Of a DNA stretch of 45,458 nt, positions 36,901 through 43,900 are shown one piece after another. The number at the start of each line of letters is the position of its first letter. The stretch's first letter is position 1. The notes beneath the pieces were generated by a model. The model did not search any database. It was not told the origin of the DNA and saw only the letters and a list, made by a program, of their open reading frames with translations. The translations under genes and the position numbers were made by a program. This stretch comes from Opitutaceae bacterium (GTDB taxonomy: Bacteria > Verrucomicrobiota > Verrucomicrobiia > Opitutales > Opitutaceae), in NCBI GenBank assembly GCA_028284235.1, contig JANQSC010000010.1, forward strand, positions 1-45,458. Reading direction: 5' to 3'.

Positions 36901-38611
36901 TAATCTTCAATCCACGAAAGCCTATATAAAACACTGTATGATTAGCGACAACATAGACTATTCAAGTTCTAGTTTCGCAGCTGTGTATATATCCGGTGGA
37001 TCGTCGTGCTATTTCGAAAACGTCCTCTTTTTTAACAATCGTATAGGAAGCGACGAAACTGGGCTATTCGTGCATGACGGATCAATCGAACTAGAGCATT
37101 GCACGTTTTTTGAAAACGGTGGCTCGGTGGCTAGTCTTGCTGATTCCAATGAAATTTCGATATCTAATAGTATCCTTTGGGGTGATTCTAGCGAGTTCGA
37201 AGATCTTTCGGACCATAATATTACATATAGTATCGTGCGTGGATGGAGTGCGGGAGAAGGTGTGATAAATAGGGATCCATTGTTGCATTCTGGCGGACTT
37301 ATAAGCTCGAATTCTCCAGCCATTGACCGTGCGTTTGCTTCCGAATCAGGTCGGGACTTTCAGTTGAAGCCGAGAATTGATCCGGATATCGGGGCGGATG
37401 AAATGACGGATTCCGATATAGATGGCTTAGTGGATTCTTGGGAGTGGCTGTACATGGGTGACTTGGCAAGTAGTTCGGGAGATGACAACGACGGCGATGC
37501 AATCGTAAATTCGCAAGAATTGTCATTGGGTCTTTCTCCTATCCATTGGGATGGAGCACAAGTGCTACTCGGAGAGGGCACGCCTCTGGATGGATCACTG
37601 TTGCCATCACTAGAAGTGTCATTTACTGCTTACAGTACAATTGAAGTTGAAGTTCAGTATTCCAAGTTCAGCTACGAATTAGATCCGGATACGGGTGACT
37701 TTGGCGATTATACGATCGAGTCGTTAGCATCGGTTGTTGATACTTATTCAGCCGGTAGTCACAATGTGTCATGGAACGGCTACGGTGATTGGGATAGCGA
37801 TTCTCTCACTCCAGATACCTACACGGATGCGGAAGTCGTGGTCATGAAGGTGATTTCACGATCGCTGAGCGGAACGGAAAGCGATGTATTTGAGTCGTAT
37901 GCAGGATTCATAGAGTCGTTTAGCAATCCCGGTGTATCGCTCTCAATAGACTATCAAGGGACGGCAGACCCATGGAAAAACAAGACTACTATAATTCAAG
38001 TTGAAAATAGCGCGAACCATAGATTATATATACACAATCCTTATTATCCCAGTCTATTCAATCGAATGCTCACTCTAGATTCGGCGGTGAGTTTTGATTG
38101 CATTCCCATCGGGATAGATGGCCAGGTTCCGACGACTATCGGAGTTAATCCTGAGTCAACATTTACATACCGGAATGTCCCTGATGGTTCAATTTTAATA
38201 GACAATCAAACGCCTGAGATCTTAGACTACTCGGTAGAGTCTTACCGGACAACCCCTGCTCTAGGCGAAGTGGTGCATGCCGTTTTTCACTTGGGACAAT
38301 CTTCGATCGTGAGTCTAGCCCTCAAGGGAGTAGATGATCTGGAATATCCGCTATACTATAGAAGTTCAAATGGCGACTACTTGCTCGCTCAAGAAGTTGC
38401 ATTGGGTGAAGGAGACCATGACCTGGAGTTTTTTGTCAAGAACTACTCAACTTTCGGAACAGATTCCAAGACACGATTGTTCGACGTTCTGAATACCGAA
38501 TATCCAAGCGATATTAATCGCGATCGGTACTTTAGAGTTAAGTTCGTGGTAGAGCATGCTCGCAGCGGTCTGGAAACCACTAAATGGGCCATGGTCCGGG
38601 TGATTGAATGA
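24902..38611 (+). CDS. Giant 4,569-aa secreted protein with alternating TSP3 and parallel beta-helix repeats
   Basis: The ATG at 24902 (or 24905, better spaced from AGGA at 24894) overlaps the previous stop. A hydrophobic signal core lies at about residues 61-79, after an unusually long polar N-region, with cleavage near A-N-A-Q. About 85-155 resemble a '3-coathanger stack'-type segment. About 160-560 contain FG-GAP-like propeller repeats (F-G-x-S-V-S-x-x-x-x-x-L-(I/A)-(V/I)-G-A). About 574-970 are cadherin-like domains, two of about 105 aa nearly identical. From about 977 to 4210, calcium-binding thrombospondin-type-3 blocks (D-x-D-x-D-G) alternate with eight pectate-lyase/pectin-esterase-like beta-helix blocks, each starting near (V/I)-V-D-x-S-G-x-G-D. 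About 4215-4569 form a different beta-rich end with no recognised sorting signal. It lacks the shared tail of the upstream proteins. Catalytic residues are not evident; an elongated calcium-stabilised surface or extracellular adhesin is likely. A polysaccharide-binding/lyase role is possible. Confidence 0.85.
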   Translation: MMQPISNHPTLGEVNHRARSSRQRLMRFRMRNNASSQSAAIPTEGASRSITPSLRPSLSVLKTLLLSVTLSLTIGTLANAQETVGPDETYSSGQTTVASELGLKTEGSVTIDQSAQVEFVTDEDSIIELNDGFVAEPGAGGSFVAESRSILDVLALIGNSSVEQLTDGNKLTADSPTTDTNFGLGLALDRLSNRLIVRDDSTAYIYEHDGSDWVSVPIDTSSLDLNLNGNDVHSNTVAIYGDWAVVGNPYIAADGATEVGVIYIFKKQGDEWIAHETIASPLASDPLESGWRFGHSVSMMNRQLIVGAYRAVESGATQLGEGRAWIFTLNNDTWATDPKILSHDGSDPGSPSPITSDNLGFAVTLYEERAAVAESQRDGGVDTDLPQVQLYDKSGQNWTQNDTLIDEPDQQLDPRFGWSVSISGDYLAIGAPGRDEHGHSNSGAVFIYERVGASWVRQEKLTAWDPGADMGFGYTVDLFGDTLVVGQSVGGSTYIYRHDDTLDSWRLLNTITQDPTHESGVSSNYRVAVGTNYIVVAKPEDTVGSVAGAGSLSFYELPTPASQPEGGLPAYNRVPLASADTINLAENAGSATTSTLGNDSDPDNDPISAVASNGTAIYGTYDVASDGTATYTITSDLQYLHPGDTPLSDGFPYRITDGTDFANGTVNVSISGYNDPPVLVGQDLGNDVATVGVAKTISIPTFDDPENRALTYDLQGPGWLAVSGSQLVGTPLASDIGANNFTLTALDDASQASSGDAFTITVSAPANQQPVASALSGLVVDEDPDPVLVLALAATDTEDGAITISDTNVEFRDGVDTEPENGSVAWDGNDWTYNPDADYNGAEDFEYRVSDSLGLFSEWVSISIAVNSINDIPVATSLSDLTIEENSPAPLVLALSATDVEDGVITISDTNVEFRDGASSQPDSGSVTWNGSNWTYFPNSAYSGPEDFEYRVFDADSAFSEWVSISVTVTPSSSSNDADQDGLSDADEAIYGTDPNNPDTDGDGIWDGDEVANGYDPNDSSDALEDTDSDRYPNVYEIKYNSDPSDSASVPAPTYTVDQSGGGDFEKIQDAIDALDLETNHSIVLVKPGTYFENLAVDDSNPAFLLISESGAWKTKIDAQKIGSGLFVSSGECVLDGFTFTQGVGSGGGLYIWSSNVIARRLVLSGNGDSSTASPIYVNESTFAISDSIVRDNTAYFGGAMLIGTNVTAIVENCTFYNNEGGSYDGFYVLSSLSSVDIKRSILWNGDGGSSELSGNVGGVNASDSIIRGGFASGVNVVDSDPVLSVEGLLLAGSPAIDASSNPTDELTVTLRNRDSLPDYGADEYSNSDADGLPDSWELVYIGDLSVSESDDTDSDLLSAAEELSFGTDPSLSDSDGDGLADGEELFADGTHGDTDGATTDPFNPDSDGDGLLDGEELSYGFDPNDGSDAMQDADSDGYPNIFEVRNGSDSQDGGSTPSPLYVVDASGSGDYTSIQEAVDSMTQSNAFSIILVKSGIYNESVSVSNLAFEVMLLSESGPQATTIDAGGAGRSLYISKMCVVDGFSLTGGTGGGAGLLIANADVVARHLIVTENIETSGYGAINISSSSVLLTDTIVRNNQFSAGGAMSVSANSNVTMEHCTFVNNEGGDYDGIYMTSATSFLDVKNSILWNGDGGSAEIGGQISGVTARDSIIRGGYAGGANILLSDPTLNRGGFLLVGSPAIDASVGSLSALSATLYPRDGAPDIGADEYSDSDTDGLPDSWELVYFGDLDDGSSDDSDSDQLTAAEELSYGTNPTLPDTDLDGLADGEELFDDGTHGDTDGVITNPFKADSDMDGMLDSEEIVYGFDPNDESDALIDSDLDRYPNVHEIRNGSDPNDSVSLPVATFTVDGSGGGDYVQIQDALDAVADDGGSYLIVLVKSGLYQESLQVSASSPELLLLSESGPGNTVVDAMGTGRCLLISANSVVDGFTLTGGVGTGAGMYVSYVRATAQHMIVRDNGNGSGSGSVYFSSRDAVLADSIVQDNSVSNGGAIYVSASANNVTLEHCTLLNNEGGSNDGVYISSSSNVVDLKNSILWNGDGSGQELAGSLSEATVSDSIIRGGYVGGSNIIDSHPMVNTDGFLLSSSQAIDASSTSTSVLSVTLQERDVLPDIGADEYADIDTDGLPDSWEIWYFGSITESATNDYDLDGLTNLEELGFGTDPSLADGDSDGLGDGEELFDDGTHGDTDGLVSDPFDADSDDDGLLDGEEVTNGLDPNNGEDALLDSDTDRYPNIYEIRNGGNPNDPASLPIPSLIVDKSGSGDFVTIQEAIDALGANYSIVLVKPGLYIERVSLDSSNPQTLLISETGAADTMIDANQLGKALEIESDMHIDGFSLTGGVGDGAGIYVSSASLHVSNSIVRDNIDVSFSSDGAVFLNDDAVAVFENVLFLDNWVGGVDAGLYVFLGSAKVNHCTFSGNGSGIYNRFSSNNIEVENSIFWNNPDGFGELAGETSSYSVANSIVQGGFSGAGIIDENPLLHVSGILTAGSPAIDAAVGVSPGLDFQFEGRVDPDLGADELIDVDADGLPDSWEMLYIGNLVQGSGDDLDDGGIGDGLTNAEELLAFTNPNSGDTDNDGLLDGDELYGDGSHGDTDGVVGDPLDADTDDDGMLDGEENANGYDLNDASDARGDSDSDRYPNVHEIRNGGDPNDPASTPTPSFIVSSSGGDFSTIQAAINALPEDSKYAIVMVAPGEYWENIDLAIGSDVLLISQLGPQHTTINGGLSGQVLTFYTSASGAVIDGLTLTGGLGDGAGLFFNAGEFSVKHCVIRDNIETSVNRKGAVYLGYEANVTFENVLFLNNRVGAKGYALYNYEGTIEVEHCTFSGNGAGIFSFTDLSAVEVKNSILWNDLGGSGELSGRDLDYSVESSIVRGGFEGENVFDLNPLLVSGLLTEESPAIDVAAGSSATLDLQLKPRTTPDLGADEFADTDNDLLPDSWEIMYLGDLSQNAGDDLDESGSGDGLSNAEELLADTNPNAADTDADGLNDGDEVFGDGTHGDTDGFETDPLDPDTDSDGLQDGEETDNNLSPTDASDALADSDGDRYPNIYEIRNESNPNDLNSIPLPSSVVDLAGGGDFATIQEAVDSLSYDSGYPIVLVKPGAYVEEVSTDSNDPELLLISDLGSLHTVIDASLTGTALIAGSNIYIDGFTISGGGASLAVIRAESTRFNMNHCIVRDNSGSDLSPVGTFTLIDGVSATVENVLFLNNRVGNDEVAIYVYGGSLQVLNCTFFDNGSAIYNDSGLSTIQVEHSIFWDDPDGVSELAGVVSPYDVSNSIVRGGFASEGVSDVDPMLAGGFLVPGSPAIDQATGSGSELDVQLKGRIAPDLGADEFVDNDSDGLADSWEYEYFGDLSQGPADDLDEGGTGDGVDNLGEQFAGTDPAVRDSDNDGLLDGDELHGDGTHGDTDGYATDPLSDDSDGDGIFDAEEGSNGLNPLEYDAYKDLDSDRYPNIYEIRNSSDPGDSQSHPSPTLIVDIAGSGDYTTIQSAVDALTTDFSIVLVKAGTYIESVYIGSSAPGALFISELGATSTTVDAGGLDRALWVGKDADFDGFTLSGGVGHGAGLYVSGARLGLRHSVIKDNAGSSFQGAAYLDNSASVVFENVLFLDNDVGSSRTGLYVENGTADLLHCTFFGNGSALYSDSEANRITIVNSVMWSDTGVDNELLGSSNCYSVSYSIVQGGFFGIGVIDQDPQLDSAGYPGAQSPAVDRGSDSTVVAFDLDFKTRPTGSAPDLGAYELDSSEHSLADTDADLLLDWWELYHFGDLTQNATDDLDDGGTGDGLDNLGEFLAGTDPTIGDTDSDGLLDGDEVYGDGTHGDTDGYSTNPSYADTDGDGIDDDDEGANGLNPLADDAYDDLDGDRYPNIYETYNASNPDDFSSLPLPTITVDGSGGGDYMTIQAAVNALNPGSQYPILLVKSGTYVESATLDSSLPKLLLISEFGALSTVIDASSTGRVMDIEADAYIDGFTFTRGIGSGAALNLQSTKAYIKHCMISDNIDYSSSSFAAVYISGGSSCYFENVLFFNNRIGSDETGLFVHDGSIELEHCTFFENGGSVASLADSNEISISNSILWGDSSEFEDLSDHNITYSIVRGWSAGEGVINRDPLLHSGGLISSNSPAIDRAFASESGRDFQLKPRIDPDIGADEMTDSDIDGLVDSWEWLYMGDLASSSGDDNDGDAIVNSQELSLGLSPIHWDGAQVLLGEGTPLDGSLLPSLEVSFTAYSTIEVEVQYSKFSYELDPDTGDFGDYTIESLASVVDTYSAGSHNVSWNGYGDWDSDSLTPDTYTDAEVVVMKVISRSLSGTESDVFESYAGFIESFSNPGVSLSIDYQGTADPWKNKTTIIQVENSANHRLYIHNPYYPSLFNRMLTLDSAVSFDCIPIGIDGQVPTTIGVNPESTFTYRNVPDGSILIDNQTPEILDYSVESYRTTPALGEVVHAVFHLGQSSIVSLALKGVDDLEYPLYYRSSNGDYLLAQEVALGEGDHDLEFFVKNYSTFGTDSKTRLFDVLNTEYPSDINRDRYFRVKFVVEHARSGLETTKWAMVRVIE
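27830..37560 (+). repeat. Eight-fold TSP3 / beta-helix repeat array inside the giant gene
   Basis: Beta-helix starts recur at about 28061, 29284, 30503, 31727, 32940, 34165, 35380 and 36620, a period close to 1,220 bases (about 407 aa). Each period has a beta-helix of about 270 aa ending in G-S-P-A-I-D and (D/G)-x-G-A-D-E, then D-S-W-E and E-E-L, a D-G-T-H-G-D-T-D-G segment, and D-R-Y-P-N-(I/V)-x-E-I-R-N before the next helix. Unit 7 replaces A-D-E by A-Y-E and unit 5 has a shortened start. The DNA is diverged between units, so the array is old. Confidence 0.9.
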
Positions 38612-39510
38612 CGATGAAACTCGCGAAATTCAGATTGAAAGTCCTTACGATAATGGGGATCGCATCCTCCCCGATTTTGTCGTGCTTCGGAAAACCGGCT
38701 CCAGAGGCGGAAGGTTTGTTGTACTACAGTGGCTTAACGGATCGTGGATGGCAAATTCATCGATTCGATCTGGTGACGGGAAACGTGAGTCAATTGACCG
38801 ATTCGATTGGGGATAAGCGTTCTCCCCATATAGTCCGGACAAGCGGAGATCTTCTCTTTCGGGATGCGAACGGACGTATCTCTCGGCTCGATGGCGGGGG
38901 TGAACGGCTTCTGAGTGAGACGCTTCCCAACTGTTCTAGCTTCTTTTTCTTGCCCACTTCTCAGGATATATTTTTCACGCGACTGGCTACGGGGAATCCT
39001 CAGCGTCAATTCATATGGAAACAGAAACTAGGCGAAGACAAATTCTATCTTGTCTATCGTCCTTCCAACGGGTCTGTCCGACAGATCGTGCTCTCTTCTG
39101 ACGGAGGTTGGATTGTCGGTACCTGGTTGGCAAATATGGGAGAGGAACGAATCTTCAAGGTGAAGAAGGATGGGAGCGAATTCGAGTTTCTGACTCCTCC
39201 GAACCGTATTGCTGCCTATCCCGCTTGGTCGCCGGATGGCAAAAAGGTCTATTTTTCCTACGAGGTTTCTAAGAACAATTTCGATATTTGGATGGTGGAT
39301 ACGCGTAGCAAAGAGCTGAATCCCGTTTACGAATCGAAGATGGAAAGCGAGCTTGCTCCTGCTTTGGACGATGCGGGCACCTTTCTCTACTGCGAGCAGC
39401 GAGGGGATGGCTTGCCGGCAATACTGCGAGTTTCAATCGAGAATCAAAGCGCTACTAAACTGGCTCTTCCGCATGCCGCGCGCGAACCGATCTGGGGAGT
39501 GAAGCGCTAG
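38608..39510 (+). CDS. TolB-like WD40/PD40-repeat putative lipoprotein
   Basis: A 300-aa protein whose ATG overlaps the giant gene's stop as ATGA (38608-38611); ATG 38614 is an alternative. The N-terminus is a hydrophobic signal ending in P-I-L-S-C26, a plausible lipobox. The rest is a six-bladed-propeller-like set of short repeats. The clearest is A-Y-P-A-W-S-P-D-G-K-K-V-Y-F (about 206-219), the PD40 signature of TolB-type propellers. Other copies are degenerate (D-I-W-M-V-D-T-R; P-A-L-D-D-A-G-T-F-L-Y). Family members act as periplasmic scaffolds or bind peptides and partner proteins. Tight coupling to the giant gene suggests a role in its export, anchoring or assembly, but this is inference. 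Confidence 0.75.
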   Translation: MTMKLAKFRLKVLTIMGIASSPILSCFGKPAPEAEGLLYYSGLTDRGWQIHRFDLVTGNVSQLTDSIGDKRSPHIVRTSGDLLFRDANGRISRLDGGGERLLSETLPNCSSFFFLPTSQDIFFTRLATGNPQRQFIWKQKLGEDKFYLVYRPSNGSVRQIVLSSDGGWIVGTWLANMGEERIFKVKKDGSEFEFLTPPNRIAAYPAWSPDGKKVYFSYEVSKNNFDIWMVDTRSKELNPVYESKMESELAPALDDAGTFLYCEQRGDGLPAILRVSIENQSATKLALPHAAREPIWGVKR

Positions 39511-39513
39511 CAA

Positions 39514-39933
39514 GTGAACTTTAATGAATCGCAAGGTATGAAAACAAGAATTAATCAATACTATAGGTTTATTTCCGTATCAGCTGCGCTGATGCTTGGA
39601 GGAGGTTTTCTTCTAGCCCAAGATTCGGAAGAGGATCAGAAGACCTTTCTAGAATCTAAATCCGAGGGAAAGACGCTCAGCTACGGTGGCGACTGGACTT
39701 GGATGAATTTAGCGAATGCTCCCAATGCCTATGAGGTCTGCATAGCAAATCCCAGTCAGTGGAATCGCTGCTATTTTTGTATCGATGGAAATCTGGCAAA
39801 GATCGTTTCCCCGAACAAGAACTGTTTCAAGTCGACGTTCAATGACTTAGAGCCAGGTGATCATACAGTCTCTGTGTTCTTTGAATGTGTAGATGGGTCC
39901 TTTGGGTTGTTGGAAACTACCCTTACAATCTAG
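39514..39933 (+). CDS. Small cysteine-rich secreted protein, unknown function
   Basis: A 139-aa frame beginning at GTG 39514, three bases after the previous stop. The ATG at 39538 gives 131 aa and puts a normal signal peptide (hydrophobic 11-27, L-L-A-Q cleavage) at the very N-terminus, and I prefer it. Counting from that ATG, the mature part contains five cysteines (C68, C78, C81, C96, C117) and aromatic-rich segments (G-D-W-T-W-M; Q-W-N-R-C-Y-F-C), ending in a beta-strand-like tail. It resembles no family I can name; an Ig-like or small lectin-like fold is possible. The next gene starts three bases after its stop, so it is surely part of the operon. Probably periplasmic or secreted, with disulfides. 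Confidence 0.7.
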   Translation: MNFNESQGMKTRINQYYRFISVSAALMLGGGFLLAQDSEEDQKTFLESKSEGKTLSYGGDWTWMNLANAPNAYEVCIANPSQWNRCYFCIDGNLAKIVSPNKNCFKSTFNDLEPGDHTVSVFFECVDGSFGLLETTLTI

Positions 39934-39936
39934 CGA

Positions 39937-40941
39937 ATGTTTCAGTGCTTAAGTAAATCGATGACCAGGATGGTCAAATTCGTAATATCGATGTTTGTTG
40001 CCGGTTCGGCGGTTTCGATAGGGCTCGCTGAGCAACTCGCATATAAGATGGAGCCCGAAAATAGTGTGTACTGGCAAATTCAGGGCGCGAGTGAGGGCGC
40101 GACGTACTCCCTCTCTATTGTCAATCCGGCAACTCGCCAAGAGGTCGCTCTGGTTGAAGAGTTTGAGGAGGGTGTGCTGAAGGGAATGCTAGAAAAACGA
40201 TGGACCGCGAGTCTGCCCGAAGGTGTTTATGGGTATGTTCTCTATCGTGACGACAAAGCGGTTTTACAATCTCCTGAAAAAATGGGACTTCTTGATGAGC
40301 GTATGGAGGTCGCGTTCGCTAAGGTGTCGCGAAGAAATAATGTGGTTAATTGGTCAGTGGGGCAACCCGCGATTAGTCGAGTAAGTGTCGGAACGAGTTC
40401 AGGCATGTTCGTGAGACGGTTAACCGATTGGAAATATACAGCTGGAAATAGTGCACTCACTCCATGGGATTTTTGGGACGAACAAAACGTCGCGAACTAT
40501 CGAGGGCATGCAGCCCTGAATGTATTCGTTCAGTACTTTCCGTTAGAAAAGGGTTGGCTAGTGGTTGGTACGCCACAGTTCGAGAAGAATGACGAGCTAC
40601 TGGCCGAATCGATGGGGCAGGCTATTCCCTCTGACGAGATCGACTTTTCAGTCGAATTTCTGATCGAAAAACCGAACGAACAAGTTGTCATTATAAGTTC
40701 AGGCGATGCCCTTCGGGTTACCTTGTCGAAGGATAGCGAGCGAATCTTGGAGCGTCGTCGATTTGAGATACTCGTTTATTTAGATGGCGAGTTCATCCAT
40801 GAGGAATCGCAGGGCGTGACTCCTTATACTTATTTGATTCCGGAAATCGATTGGGCTGATGGAGAGCATGTATTAACAGTGAACATACTGGATTATGAGG
40901 GGAATTTCAGCTCTCGATCCAAGCGTGTAGTATTTAGATAG
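39937..40941 (+). CDS. Secreted beta-rich protein of unknown function
   Basis: A 334-aa protein starting at ATG 39937, three bases after the previous stop; ATG 39961 is an alternative. Signal peptide to about A31-E32. The mature protein is rich in short strands. Its last 70 residues (about 265-334) resemble an Ig/FlgD-like domain (L-D-G-E-F-I; D-W-A-D-G-E-H-V-L-T-V-N-I-L-D-Y-E-G-N-F). A middle segment has W-K-Y-T-A-G-N and W-D-F-W-D-E. No catalytic motif is recognised. It lies between the Cys-rich protein and the RHS protein and may help export or shield the RHS protein or attach to it; this is inference from position only. Confidence 0.7.
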   Translation: MFQCLSKSMTRMVKFVISMFVAGSAVSIGLAEQLAYKMEPENSVYWQIQGASEGATYSLSIVNPATRQEVALVEEFEEGVLKGMLEKRWTASLPEGVYGYVLYRDDKAVLQSPEKMGLLDERMEVAFAKVSRRNNVVNWSVGQPAISRVSVGTSSGMFVRRLTDWKYTAGNSALTPWDFWDEQNVANYRGHAALNVFVQYFPLEKGWLVVGTPQFEKNDELLAESMGQAIPSDEIDFSVEFLIEKPNEQVVIISSGDALRVTLSKDSERILERRRFEILVYLDGEFIHEESQGVTPYTYLIPEIDWADGEHVLTVNILDYEGNFSSRSKRVVFR

Positions 40942-40969
40942 AAAGACTGAGGAGTCCGATAAACAACAA

Positions 40970-43900
40970 ATGAAAATATTAATTCAATCTCATCTTGCCA
41001 AGGACGCTATTTCCAATCTGAAGTCGGCATCGCTTCTCGTGTTGGTGGCGTTGCTGAATTCAGCAATTTTATTTGCTGATAGTCCTTCTCACACCAGTAA
41101 CGATGATCAACACCAAGACGAAGAGGACTGCGACGTATGCGATCAGGATAAGCAGGATTGCGCAATCAAGCAGTGTGGGGAGCCATTTTATTTGGATACC
41201 GGAGAATTCTATTGGGAGAATACATTATTGGCAATAGAAGGTAACCCGCTTGGCTTGTCGTTTGATATTCGATACAGCAGCTTCAATGAATACAACGGAT
41301 TCATGGGCAACGGATGGATGTTTAACTACAACATGCGGGTGTTCGAGACCGACGAAGGCAATCTGGTGGTCCGCAAGGATAGCGGGGCGCGGCAGTTTTT
41401 CGAAGACACCGACACGGATGGAACCTACGAGTCGCAGGACGTCCGCGACGATACCATTACATTAGGCCCTTCCGGCTATACGCTCACCAATAGGGATCAA
41501 ATGACCTATTCCTTCGATACATTGGGTCGCTTGGTGGAGATCGCTGATACTCAGTCTAACTCCCTCGTGATATCCTATGAGGATGACGAGCTTCATCCCG
41601 TATATGGTTTGCCTCGGAACACGAATCTGTCGCTCGCAGGTACGACTGACCTCGCTGCTGGGACTACCGTTCCGCTTGTAGTTGTACGTGACTATCGATT
41701 AAAAAAAGTCGAGGAATATCTCTTGGGTGTCGCGACGGGGCGTTTCTTGGAATATGCTTATGATACCGCAGGGAGTGGTCATTTGATCACAGTGATCGAC
41801 GACAATGGCCGGGAGGTTAATTTCACGTATGACGGGGATGTTTCCAATCTACGTAAAGGTGATCTTATCCAAATAGAGGACGAATTAGGTTTGGACTACG
41901 ATTTCACTTATTACTCCGATTCCGGCGATTCGGACGAGGAGTACTATCGATTCATGGAGAGCTTCACGGGAGCAGGGTGTTCGTCCTGTTCGAAACGCTG
42001 GAACTACTATTGGGGTGGAAGTGGTTCCAATGGAAAGCGCATCAAACGTCAGACTCAAGGATCGGATCCGAGTCTGCCTTTAGGTGAGGATATCGAAGTG
42101 CTCTCCTACAATACAGGATTTACTCAGATTCGCTATACGATCCGTGAGTTTGATCTCAGTGGAGAGCTTATAGACATTCACTTCCGTGACGAGCAGGTGA
42201 GCTTTGCTACAGATGCGTACGGCGAGAGCCGGGCCAAGAAGCAAATCCAAAAGGATGGGGATATTTCCGACTGGAATGATCCGTCCAATCAGGTCCGTGA
42301 ATATTTTTACTACGGCATTGACGATGCAATTAACCCCGGTGAGGAGTACCTTGACGGCCGTATTTCCCGCGAGCAGAAGCCGAATGGTTCTATCGTTTAC
42401 TACGACTACGACGCGAATGGTAACCTGACGCGCAAGGCGCAGGACGTGAGTGCCACGCGTTTGCTCGTAAACGAGTACACGTACGACGCGAATAACAACC
42501 GCACGCGAAGCGAGACGTTTTATGAGGAGGCAAGCCTTGTGGTAGGATCTAAATTCACAACGGTTTTTGAGTACGACGCGCTCAATCGTATGACCGCAGT
42601 GAAGCAGGTCAAAAATCCCGGTGATGCGGAAGCGAGCTGGCAGTATATCACAACCAGCTATACTTATGTCGGAGATACTTCAAAGCGGCTCACCGTGACC
42701 GACCCACTCGGTACGTTGACGCAGTACGAGTACAACGACCCCAATAACGAGTTCTCGCCATCCCGCGAATATGATCCGTCGAATCCGAGCAGGCAAATAC
42801 TGTATAGTTTTGATGTAAACGGAAACTCCGCGTCTCGCACCGATGCCTTGGGCAATGTAACGTTGTATACCTATGACGTGAAAGGCCGTCTTACGGAAGA
42901 GACCGATGCCTTAGGCTTCAAAACCATCTATACCTACAGTTCGACGAGCCCGAATGTGATTTCGATTGAGACTGGCGTTAAGACGGGCGAAACGAGCCGC
43001 AAGGTATTCTTCCAGTACGATGAATTGAATCGGCAGATCGGACAGTCGCGCCTCGATGATAGCGGCGTTGAGTCTCCCCAGTGGAAGGTGAGCTACAACA
43101 GTGAAGGCCGGATCGTGCAAAAAGAAGTGTATGTGTCGCTCGACAGTGCAGGTGTCCCAACAGCGACCGTACTCATGGAGGAAAATTCCTATGATGCGCA
43201 TGGTCGCTTGATTTCGAGCCTGATCCCTCATCCTGACGGTGACGAGTATATGACTTTCGAGTACGATGCCGCAGGAAGGCAAACGGCAATGATCGAGCCG
43301 TATCCCACCGACCTAGACCCAGGAGGCACGGTTCGCTCGGAATCGCAGTACGATTATCTCGACCGGCTGACGGTTCGAACCGAAGCGGTAGGCTCCGCCA
43401 TCGAGCGTTCTATGAGCTACGAGTATCTGGCTACGGGAGGCATTACAAACACCACTTACAGTGATGGAACAGTGACTCAAGTTTCGCGTAACTACTACGA
43501 CGATTTGGGACGCCTGACCGGCGTAAACTGGGACCCCGCGGCTGCTCAGCCAGACGCGAGCGGTGCCCGCGAACTCCCTCAGCGTTTTGATTACGACGAC
43601 AACGGTAATGTCGTTTCCCTTTTCGACGGAAAGGGCAACGAAACCAAGTTTTACTACGACGCATACAGTCGGCAGGTCGGTGTGAATTGGACTCCCGGTC
43701 AGGCTTTGCCCGATACGAATTACGAGGGCGCGTTGCCATCTAGAACCGAGTATGACGACAACGATAACGTTCTTGCGCAGTACGACGGTCGAGGGAATGC
43801 CATTTACCGCCACTACGACGCGCTTAATCGCGTTCTCCACACCTCGGTCCCGCAGGCCTCGGGCAGTTCGTTGACCGGGAATTGGTGGGAAACGTCCGCG

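Noticed and set aside
27830-37560. Periodic repeats considered as a CRISPR array or satellite DNA
   Set aside because: Period is about 1.22 kb, repeats are in frame and conserved at protein rather than DNA level; they are protein-domain repeats.
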